From the NCBI RefSeq assembly GCF_037975245.1, contig NC_092563.1:17907594-17971593 (forward strand): a stretch of 64,000 nt of DNA, given 5' to 3'. Below are positions 54,447-64,000 of this stretch, piece after piece. How positions within the stretch are numbered: position 1 is the stretch's first letter; each line of letters begins with the position of its first letter. The position numbers were made by a program, and so were the translations under genes. The stretch is from Apostichopus japonicus (Eukaryota > Echinodermata > Holothuroidea > Aspidochirotida > Stichopodidae). The notes below the pieces were generated by a model. The model was given only the letters and a program-made list of their open reading frames with translations, was not told where the DNA came from and did not search any database.

Positions 54447-54962
54447 TTTTGTTGTATTTTTTCTCTTTTGGATACCTAATTAAACTTTTGTTAAGTTTCA
54501 AGATATTGCCTGTGGAAAATAAGAAAAAAGACAAAGCGTTTAAGACTGTATTATTAGTCGAGTTTTCCGACAAGCAGAATCACTTGCAGACTGTAATAAG
54601 GTCATAAGAATTTATGAACAAGCAGTAACTATTAATAATGGACTGAGGAACAAATGAAACCATCAATATTTATATCCTTGTAGGATCATTCCAGAATCTT
54701 CACCAACTTTAAATACTTTGGACAAACATGTTTGTTAAATAAAGATAAAATGTATTTCCATATTCCAACTTTTTGTCTGACTGTGACATCATATGAAATT
54801 TCTTTCCAAACCCTATATACTGTAGTCATCCAACGATAATTGAACAGTGTGCAAAACAAGATATTGCAGTCAAGCCATCAGAACGGAAATTTGATACTAT
54901 TCTGGACTAAGAAGGTTACATTATCATAATGCCATGCAGACACAGATTGTTAAGACCACAGC

Positions 54963-56912
54963 TTGTTTAGCAGTGGCGGAGATTTCTTGTCAGAAGTGGG
55001 GGGGTTGCAGGCCATTGATGAAATAAAAAGTCATAACTGCTGGCTCACTATCTAAGTGGAGTGCCACCACAAGTTGGCGCGAAGTGCACAAGAATTTTTA
55101 GGCAAATATTGCCTCCCAGATTGCAGTAAATGGCATTGCCCAAGCCTTGAAAAGCTGCATTTAACCAGGGGCGTATGAAGGATTTTCTAACCCGGGGGCG
55201 CGTATTACTATCTAAGCGGAGCGCCACCATTGGTTGGCGCGCAGCGTACAAGCAAATTTCTGGTTTTGGTACCCCCAGATCACCGGAAATGGCACTTCTC
55301 GGGCTTGAAACTGACCAACCATATGTACACTTTTGCCTGAGAACCAAGTTTTTTCCAAATACTTTTTCTCTCATCTATAACCTTTTTGAAGATTGTCACC
55401 AGTCACACATCATGTTCGACTTCATCACATATCCTGTGGATCATTGCTTTTGTAGGTGATTCTTCATCGCGGCCCACAATATCCGTCAGCCCCACTATTC
55501 AGAATTTGAAAATTCACAATTCTCGTGAATAAATTCACTTCAAAACATACCCATAATGTTGCACAAGATATCATCTATGGACAACCGATATAGAAAAACC
55601 TCCTTCAAACCCTAACAGACGGGTCAAAATTGCACGAGTATGATGAAGTATGATGAAGAATGTTGGTTAGGGAATTTTCGAAAATTCAGACGGCTACTAA
55701 AAAATTTTGTTGAAGGAAATAAAAATATACCAGATATTTCCGAAACCGAACATTACACACATCGACAGTTTTGAGCATGGGCGCAGATCAGTCTTGGATA
55801 ATGGTGGGGACGCGTGTCTGTTCTATGACACTATCTAAGCGGAGCGCGTCCATGGGTTCGCGCGTAGCGTACGATTTTTTTGGGCAAATATACCTCCCAG
55901 ATCGCCAGAAATAACACTTCCCAGACCTAATGATGCTCCTAAACCTCCTTAAGTTTTAGATCTCATGGCTTAGAAATTTAGTTTGGAGAAATACATGGGC
56001 GTCTGCAGAAAGAAAATCAGGGGACAAATAATCCAAGTAGACTTTTGTATATACGATGGGTCTGGTGTCCTCTCCCAGAAAACAAATATAGACTGCCGCA
56101 AATGCGATTTCCGTCCTATATTTAACAACTGGATAAAATACAATAAAATGAGAACTGCTGCATGTCATTTGCACAATGCTGGATCAAACTGCGCCAAAGT
56201 TCAATACAGGGGAACTTGAAATGCAGCTATTGGTCAAGACAAATTGGTGGGGACACGGTATATCATGTCCCCACTACTGAAAAAGTTGGTGGGGACGCGT
56301 CCCGCTGTCCTCACCAGGATCTGCGCCCATGGTTTGGAGGCTGTTTATCGTGGAACGCCATTTTCATGCTCACTGATATGATGTGATATCTGCTGTTTGC
56401 TTTACAAATTCGAATAATTTTGTCACTGTTCCTCTTTCTCTTCCCGTTTTCTTGCCGTAGTTTCTACTCCATCCTTTTCTCTCTTTCTTCTTTTTCTTTT
56501 CCTTCCTTCACCTCGTTGAAGTTGGCAAGTGTATACAGTTCCAAAGCTATTCAACAGCAAAACGTTATTTGTGTATGTCTGTTGTGGGGTGAAGTTAGCG
56601 CTATGAGCTACAAGTTCCAATGCGCAAGGTGGGGGAAAGGGGCTAGAAATAATGTGTGGGTCAATTCTAACTCGGTTTTCTGTCGTTAATTGTTGATGTA
56701 GCCTACCAGGTAAAAGGTTGAAATGACTTTAACAATTTCAAATTTAATAATTTGATTTATTATGCCATTTGGAGCACATAACATAGGCTATAACAGAACA
56801 TTACTGGCAAAAACTAGGGGGGGTTGATTGTGTGGGCCAACCCCCCCTCTTCAAAAAGTGGGGGGGTTAAAACCCCCCCAACCCCCCCTGTTTCTCCGCC
56901 ACTGTTGTTTAG
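54963..56912. mobile_element. hAT-like composite element between FAM210B and GINS3
   Basis: Element 54971-56904 (1.93 kb) with termini CAGTGGCGGAGA at the left and the perfect inverse at the right. It is flanked by a perfect 8-base duplication TTGTTTAG (54963-54970, 56905-56912). It contains several copies of CTATCTAAGCGGAGCGCC / GGTTGGCGCG..GCGTAC modules (near 55050, 55207 and 55831) and a nested element at 55776-56331. No intact transposase was seen. Confidence 0.88.
55768..56339. mobile_element. Nested hAT-like element inside 54971-56904
   Basis: Element 55776-56331 with inverted termini CATGGGCGCAGATC. It is flanked by GTTTTGAG (55768-55775) and GTTTGGAG (56332-56339), an 8-base duplication with one change. 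GGTGGGGACGCG occurs near both ends. It inserted after the outer element. Confidence 0.78.
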
Positions 56913-58004
56913 TGCCCAACCAATTGACAGCACCTGCACTTAATTCAAAGGTTAAAATTGGCATTTTGATCAACAGTTAGCAATGTTCATCAAAATGACA
57001 ATCATGACCGTTGCTTCACTGCACTGTTTGTATGACAGACATCTTTTTGCCCTTGTAAATTAACTACAGATCACAAATCCTTTGGGGACTAGATCAGATA
57101 AGCCTACATGTCTGTGTCATGATGAGGTTAATGGTTGGTGAGCGATTTACTGTACACTGTTTACACATTTGGCACATGATCTTAGCCAAAACGCCAAGAA
57201 GTGTTTCTTACATACAGTTATTAGTCTAACTCTTTAATTCCAAGATCGGCCTAACCAACTAGTACTACAACTTATAAAGTTCATTAACTTAGTTCATTGC
57301 ATAGGATTAGGTAGTTTATCAAGTTAGGAATTGTAAGCTACAGTACTAAGTTCTATGAAATGAAATACATGTTAGACAACTTACAGATCCCCTTTTCCAG
57401 TTTGAGTCTACTGAATTATCACTTCAGCTTCAGAGTGGTAGCACTTACTAGGCTGGCTTACGTCCGAAGTTTTGGATTGCAAAGCCTCGAATGACTTTGG
57501 ATTTCTAAGTTCGGGTTAAGATAAAATAATGCAGTGTCATGTATCAAATTTGCTGTTGCAAGATGTATGTTAGATCATGCCATTACTTCGTGATGATGAT
57601 AATCAATATTATAAAACAAAATAGATAATCATGTAGCTAATTTGCTGGGAATGAAAATGCTATTCCCAAAAGTGTTAAGATTTAAGAGCGTATTGCAATA
57701 ATATCAACTCCACAAAACTGTTATTTTGCAGGGTATTTTTTATTCGAGTATATTCTCAGTAATGATCTGAAGAGTCCGTCGGCACAGTTTTCCCAAGTTT
57801 CGACCAAACAGTTCCCAATGTTTGGTTATCGTATAGCATTTTCACGTATTATTGAACGGTTACATTCAGTACCTTCTTCGGGTCAAGGCTGTTTACATGA
57901 TAGCGGTAAATTTGTAATTCTAAGTTTCTCTAACGTATAGAGATTTGTGTTAGGACAAGGCTTTCCATGTTTCATTTCGTTTTACTTCATCGTTATCATT
58001 CAAA
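56913..58004 (+). other. GINS3 upstream region
   Basis: Putative GINS3 promoter and 5' UTR. No transposon boundary and no additional gene were recognised. Confidence 0.5.
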
Positions 58005-59437
58005 ATGTCCCGAGTGTCATACACAAGATACCATAACGAGTCTCAAAATTATTATAATGTCGAGGATATTTTAGCATCACAAGAGAAAGTTCCATGCAGT
58101 TGTGAAATAACTTTGCACCGGTTAGGATTTCTAAATCCTAGCAATGATGGAGAACACATTGTTCCTGGCACAAAGTTAGACCTACCACTGTGGTTAGCCC
58201 AAGGTTTGCATGGCCGAAGACGAAATATTATCACTGTGGACCTTCCTAAGACATATAAAGCCAATATGCGGGAAATATTGAGTGCAGATCCAAATATTGT
58301 TGATATGCATACAAACTCACCTTTCTTCTATGCATTTGGTACCAAGCTGTTAACTTTCCAGCACCAGGAGAGCACAGATGTTGGGAAGTCTCTGTTGGAG
58401 GTAGCCTGTAACTAAGATGAACTCTTTCAATTTCTCACATAAGCCTATGTTTAAGCTGAATAGTTCTTCAAACCTCTATTTCATTAGTATGCCCTTCATT
58501 TACTTTTACTTCAAATAGGCTACAATATAATATGTAAGAGGCCTAGTTATGAAATTTTATTAGGCGTGTTACAATGTTAGCCTATATATTTGATGGTCAT
58601 GGTTTGTTTGAACTCACATGCATGCATCATGTTATTAATAACAACATATTGCATGGCACCCAGGGGTGGTGAAATATAGTGGACATCAGTAATGGCGCTG
58701 ACAATTTCTACTCTTCATCAAATGAATTTCTGTAATTGTTTCATACAGTAACTAGCTACAATGTTGTTACATATACATCTGTAGTTTACATACAATGATT
58801 TACTGAAATGCAATTTCTATGCAGTCTTTAACTATCACTCATCATGCCATTTCTTTGCTTATAATGGTTTAGTTTCTTAGAAATACAGTAACCTTTGTTA
58901 CATTCTGTAGTCCTACCACAAAAAAATACATAAAAATTGTTCTATTAATCAATGTGAAAAATGATAATGAGGTTTAGTAAATGTGTGGGACAGAGAATCA
59001 AATTGTACTTGTGTAGGCATATAAGTTAAATTTGAATTATGTAATATTAAGACAACTGAACAAGATTTTTAACAGCAGTGCACATCTACAATACCTTAGT
59101 CTGCCTTCAGATTTATTCTTTCATTTTTTTGTTTTTCTTTCAAGTGAAAAAAACAAAACAACATTTTCTCTTTCTATTTTACCTATTGTAGACATTTGTT
59201 GGACGTTTCAGACGGATCATGGATGGCTCACAGAATGCCTCACACAGAGACATAACACGGTTGACAGAAAACTTGAGCTCCATCGAACTTAGTCTCTTCG
59301 CATCCGGTCAAAAGAGTCTTGAAGGATTTTTGAATTGGGAAAACAGAGAAATTACCAAAATTACAATGTCCAATATGGTGGTCTCTCATCGCAAGAGAAA
59401 AAGGGCAGTTATGGAGGAAGAAGAGGAAGATAACTGA
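58005..59437 (+). CDS. GINS3: GINS complex subunit 3 (PSF3), complete, 2 exons, 213 aa
   Basis: Subunit of the GINS tetramer, which with CDC45 and MCM2-7 forms the replicative CMG helicase in the nucleus. Exon 1 is 58005-58400 (132 codons, donor TTGGAG|GTAGCC) and exon 2 is 59192-59437 (acceptor CTATTGTAG), joined in phase 0. Family matches include YNVEDILASQEKVPC, LDLPLWLAQGL, ADPNIVDMH and FYAFGTKLL in exon 1, then TFVGRFRRIMDGSQNA and the C-terminal KRKR. Human PSF3 is about 216 aa, so the gene is full length. The acidic tail EEEEEDN ends at TGA 59435-59437. The upstream neighbour is a transposon-rich gap that separates it from divergent FAM210B. Confidence 0.96.
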
Positions 59438-61024
59438 ACCGTGACAATTGCAACTATTTGATAAACTAATTTCTCCACTGCAGAGGAGATAGAACTTTAT
59501 CTTCTAAATCTTTTAACAGTTTGTAATATCTATCCTTTCACGGTTGTTGAATGTTCCTTTTTTTCTATACATGTAAAATGTGTATTATTTAGAAAGATGT
59601 ATACAGTAGTTTAATATTGTTGCTTTTCATGGATTGCATGCAGTGAGTAAACCTAAGCAGAGTTGATGTCATTCTCCAAATGTAATTATATACTGTATCG
59701 GTTTATAACAGTCTACAACATTTACCAAATCATTTTTGTACCTTTCAAAGTAGCATCCAGCAAACATCCACCAGTAAACTAGTTATATTGCTCAAAACAG
59801 TTTTAGTATCTACCAATGTTGGTCTACCTAACCTTCTCACCTCCCCCCCCCCTTTTATCTACCAATGTTGGTCTACGTGACCTTCTCACCACGCCCCCCA
59901 TTACCCCTTCCTTTTGGGTAAGTCTGCATCAGCAACTAATTTACATAAATGCTTTATGTAGGCCTGCCAAAAACAGTTTCTACTAAATGCAACGATACTG
60001 ATCAGGCAGAGAGTATTTGTATTAGTAGAGTGCTTGCCACATACACATGCACTGTGCCAGAGATAGTATACTTCTATATGGCATATTTAAAACTCATATT
60101 ATTCAGTTTTCCTCAATGACATATTTTATAGTATTTTCCATATAATCGTTAGTCCTTACTGAAACACTGCTTATTTCTTAACTTATTCCTTATTGCAGTT
60201 TAGTCTCCCAGCAGGTTAAAATAACCTGATGCAGTCGGGCCTGTCAATGTACATGTCATTTAATAGGAGTATTTTCAAGCTAATCACTATTAAATGTAAT
60301 TGCTACCTCAGTCACCTTCAACAATATTTACATCAAAGTTCATCCAAACCAGGCAATAAAATGGAAGCTGAACTGAGAGTACATGCAGCAAAGTGTGCAC
60401 AGTAATTTCCATGTGGACCTAACACAAAGTTTTCACACGACTTTATTTTTTCTGGTCTTCTAAATCTGGTAATTGCAAAGTTAGTTACGATCAACAAGCA
60501 ATTTGGTTTGACTATTGCCAATATAATCAAGTGTTCGATTTACAACTCAACATTACCAATGTCCAAATCTGCGGCCTTTCTCACCCCCCCCCCGAACCAT
60601 ACCACCACCCCTTTTCCCTATACCTTTTCCCCTGTACCTTCCTCCTTCCCTTACCCCTCACCACCAGTGAAGGGATAATGAAGTATAAAACTTTAAAATA
60701 TATGTAACACTGAGCAAGTATAAAGAAACAGATAATTGCAACTCTGATTTTGATAGCTTTTTTTGTTGCTGAGATACCAAATCTTGAAAGTTATTCATTT
60801 TATTCGAATAGTAACAGTGTACAAATTTTGTGCAAAATGTACACAGCTGTGATGAAATAGAGGGCAGCAAACACTCATATTCTCCCCCCCCCTCCCCCTC
60901 TGACAGACAATATTACAAAACAAAATCCAAGATACCCCTAACATTCAGCAGGGGAAGAATTAGACCACAGCTACTTGTGTACGCACCCCCCCCCCCTCCC
61001 CTTCAAACCTCACAAATAATCAAT
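59438..61024 (+). other. GINS3 3' UTR and downstream intergenic DNA
   Basis: A short CTACCAATGTTGGTCTAC direct repeat occurs twice near 59810-59875, next to C-runs. An AATAAA lies near 60355 but is distant from the stop. No gene is supported. Confidence 0.5.
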
Positions 61025-62282
61025 AGTACTATCAGGCGCGGCGGAACGCAAAAATTATTGGGGGGGCTAATATGTGGAGACTATCTAAGCGGAGCGCCAC
61101 CATCGGTTGGTGCGTAGCGTACAAGAAAATTTTGGGTTTTTCAAACCCCCCAGATAGCCGGAAACGGCACTTCCCGAGTGTTTTATGCTGCGAATACCTA
61201 GCCCTAAAACATGGGTCTCAAGCCTGCAATTTCTCAGATTGCACGTAAAAATCTGTAAAAACATTGTAATTTGTATAGGCCCTATTCGATGGTGTTTTAA
61301 GAGAGTAGCTATTACTCGACGTATACTCGCAATGACGTTTTTGAGTGTAGTAAATTACTACTCGCAATTAAATGCAATAATTACAAGATCGTCGGAAGCT
61401 ATTTTTGATTGGTACGGCGGTTCAGAGTGTGGCCAACTATCATAATTATCGGGGGGACGTTTGGTAGGTCAAACTACGCTACGTGCCACCATGGTTGGCG
61501 CGTAGCGTAATGGAGAAAATTTTGAAAATATGCCTCCCCGATTGCAGGAAATGGCACTTCCCGAGCTTGAAAACAAGACTCCTGCCATACCAGAGTAGTC
61601 ACATTTAGCCTATTTGCCGTCATCATTATTGAAAATTATTGAAACATATACCTCCGAGATTTTAATTTTCCATTTTTTAGTCCTACTTTTTTTTTTGCGT
61701 CGTGAATATTGGTCCGGCGTTCGCCGGACCTGCCCGTACCGGCTCCGACGCCCCTGAATTAAATAAATGTCATAAGAAAAAGCAGAAAGCATTTCTTACT
61801 GTCAACAAAAGGGTAATTCCAAAACAATGTGCAGTTGCCAACAAATTTCTATGACCTAGCACTCTCATCATGTCATGAATGCATGTACCCTATACAGTTC
61901 CATTGAAATGCAAATATTGTGTTTTTGTTCGTTGAATAATTGATTGCGTTTAAAGAGCCATGTTCCACGCCTTGCGTGTACTCGTAGTGTAAACGCAAAT
62001 GTTGATGAGTGTAGCGTTTAGCTTATTACGCTCTTATTTAAAACACTAATATTCGATGAGGCATGATACAGACAATCAATTATCATATTTAATTATTACA
62101 CCTATATAGTATACGTGTGCATCGGACAGATCGACAAGTATGCATTAAAAAATGGGCAGATGAACGTTTCGGAGTCTTGGTAAATATTGGGGGGGCTTAT
62201 CATGCATTTGCCCCCTCAACTTTTTCATTGGGGGGGCTGAGCCCCCCCAAGCCCCCCCGGTTCCGCCGCCACTGAGTACTAT
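61025..62282. mobile_element. hAT-like element at the right of the window
   Basis: Element 61033-62274 (1.24 kb). The termini CAGGCGCGGCGGAAC and, inverted, CAGTGGCGGCGGAAC are flanked by a perfect 8-base duplication AGTACTAT (61025-61032, 62275-62282). Inside are the same CTATCTAAGCGGAGCGCC and GGTTGG(T/C)GCGTAGCG modules as in 54971-56904, and a foreign right terminus CGACGCCCCTG at about 61747-61757. Confidence 0.88.
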
Positions 62283-64000
62283 AAGCACAACCTTGATTTA
62301 AGGTTTAATTATAGACCTAGTTTATGGTCTTAATATAGAATGCACCATTTGACTTCAGTTCAGTTTCTGGGGTTGGCCCCACCCGCAACTTCAAGGGCCA
62401 CTACGTCCTTTATAAATCCTTTATTCGCCTCTGGTTCTTCCATACTAGCTCATCCCTACCTAAATCAGGGGAATAGCGGACAACCACCGGCCTCACCATC
62501 CCATGTTTGAAATCCTGTGCGTGCCACTGGTGTACAATACATACGCTGACGAGACATCCGTATGAAAATTGACAAATTTTATCGAATTGCTGCGTTGCAG
62601 GCGGTTATACGACGATATATCTTGACGAATTTAGCAAATTGTCGAGTTTGCAATTGATCCGCGCGAGTTATAACTGCACTCACTTGATAAGTGATAAAAA
62701 GAAAAATTAAAAAGTTACACAGACTCGACACGACATACTGGCAAAAATTGTCAAGTTAATTGCTGTGTTTCACGGATACTTAACTCGTCAACTTGAGTCG
62801 ACGCCGTTGAGTTGGCAAGTGAGTGGTGACTTGAAACAACAAAAGTCGACAAGTTTGGTAACTGTGGCTAAGATCATACAGTCTATTATAGCAGCTTCAA
62901 GACATTTGGAAAAATAATAATTTATCATGTTGAGCTAAGTAATAGTCAGGCTAAATCTCGTATTGAATGTCCAAAAAACGGTGAGATAATGTTATCAACA
63001 TTGCGACAATTAACTTGAAGTTCAAGTTAGAGGAAATTGCCCGTCACTGAGGTACGGTAAGCGATCTGAGATAAAAGTGTCATGTAGGGCCATTCCCTAC
63101 CTTTGACTTCAGTCGGGGGATATTTGCATGTAGAATTGTGCTATTACTATTGGTGTATCCTCCCCCCCCCCCCCCCGCCCACCAGTTACTTTCCGCTCAC
63201 GCAGTATTTATCAGCAAAACTTGCGTGCTCGACCCCAGACCCCCTTCATTAGAGTCAGTTCCAATGGCCCAGTACATCCCCTTCTTTCTAAAATCCTTCA
63301 TTCGCCTCTGACCCTACCACAAAAGTTCTTGCAATCATTCGGGAAAATTTTGAACGCCCCTCCCCCCAACCCCACCTTTAAATCCTGTGTACGCCGGTCA
63401 CTGCTTTAGAGTCTATTGAAATCAAATGTCGATTTAGAAAGGTCGACAACTCGAGAAAATAGTGAAACTTCTGCGATGAAACCGTCTAAATACCACCTGG
63501 GAGAAACCCACCACTGATAGATAATATTGTTAAATTTTATCATAAAAAAGTTTTTCACGGTACTCGATCAGTTACTCATCGCCCACTCATCCCAACTATT
63601 TCCCATATATATGCTCACTCATTTGATTTCCTCCCTCTATAAGAGAGATCAAGTTGTCTACCCCTCAGCAGGTTTCTTTGTGTAGCGCAGGGGCCCGATG
63701 GACCCGGAAGACCCCCTTGAGTAAGACTATTATATCCAACTGTTAGATAGCTGCAAAATATCATGATATATCGTATATTTATGGAATGATGATTTTTTTT
63801 TTCATTCTGTTGGCACAGTCAGCGTATACATATTGCTACCAACAAATACATGTATGTGTACATTATTAGTACGTCCCACAGTCATATCACGGTTCTATGC
63901 CTAATAGTTTCTCTACGTACGTACTTTTAACTGCTACTGTACATAGTACATACACTATTGTCAAAGGTTTATCCGCCATTTTATTCTTTCGCCTGAATGA
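62283..64000. other. Transposon remnants at the window end
   Basis: Two related right-terminus-like sequences, AAATCCTGTGCGTGCCACTG (ending 62529) and AAATCCTGTGTACGCCGGTC followed by ACTG (ending 63403), each follow C-rich tracts. Matching left ends were not found. No gene is supported. Confidence 0.4.

Noticed and set aside
63685-63716. Short plus-strand collagen-like stretch (GPDGPG) with acceptor- and donor-like ends
   Set aside because: The Gly periodicity breaks after two triplets, the frame meets a stop at once, and no neighbouring exon supports it.

Overview
This is invertebrate deuterostome nuclear DNA, most likely an echinoderm and plausibly a sea cucumber. The evidence is split genes with GT-AG introns, AT-rich introns full of small DNA transposons, two short-chain collagen C4-like genes, and a convergent Aurora kinase / FAM210B pair that is also adjacent in vertebrates. 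There are no operons, CRISPR arrays or prokaryotic features, and I recognised no tRNA or rRNA genes. Exon boundaries were placed by eye from GT-AG sites, phase continuity and remembered family alignments.

Layout. (1) About 1-23,250 is a direct tandem segmental duplication with an offset near 12.75 kb at the left end. Each copy holds one complete four-exon, minus-strand gene for a secreted short-chain collagen C4-like protein (copy 1 316 aa, copy 2 319 aa). The copies differ by clean insertions with empty sites in the partner: two hAT-type MITEs with 8-bp target duplications, a TTAA-type MITE, a U2 snRNA-derived insert, a short segment with a hammerhead-like motif, and an (AT)n block. (2) 25,454-37,207 is a complete ten-exon GALNS gene (lysosomal N-acetylgalactosamine-6-sulfatase) on the minus strand. 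(3) 39,509-44,879 is an Aurora-A-type kinase gene on the plus strand; seven coding exons are visible but the last kinase exon is not. (4) 45,746-47,324 holds the last two exons of an unrecognised plus-strand gene. (5) 50,966-54,446 is FAM210B on the minus strand, with an unusual internally duplicated N-terminus. (6) 58,005-59,437 is a complete two-exon GINS3 (PSF3) gene on the plus strand. (7) The rest is transposon-rich, including nested hAT-like elements at 54,971-56,904 and a further one at 61,033-62,274.

The genes do not form one pathway. GALNS degrades keratan and chondroitin sulfate in lysosomes, Aurora kinase drives mitosis, GINS3 is part of the replicative helicase, FAM210B is a mitochondrial inner-membrane protein, and the collagens are extracellular. 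The most interesting points are the excess of replacement over silent changes between the collagen copies (20 to 4 by hand count), a one-base change offset by an alternative splice donor nine bases away, the reciprocal transposon insertions, the FAM210B internal repeat, and the missing Aurora exon beside an orphan 3' gene end.
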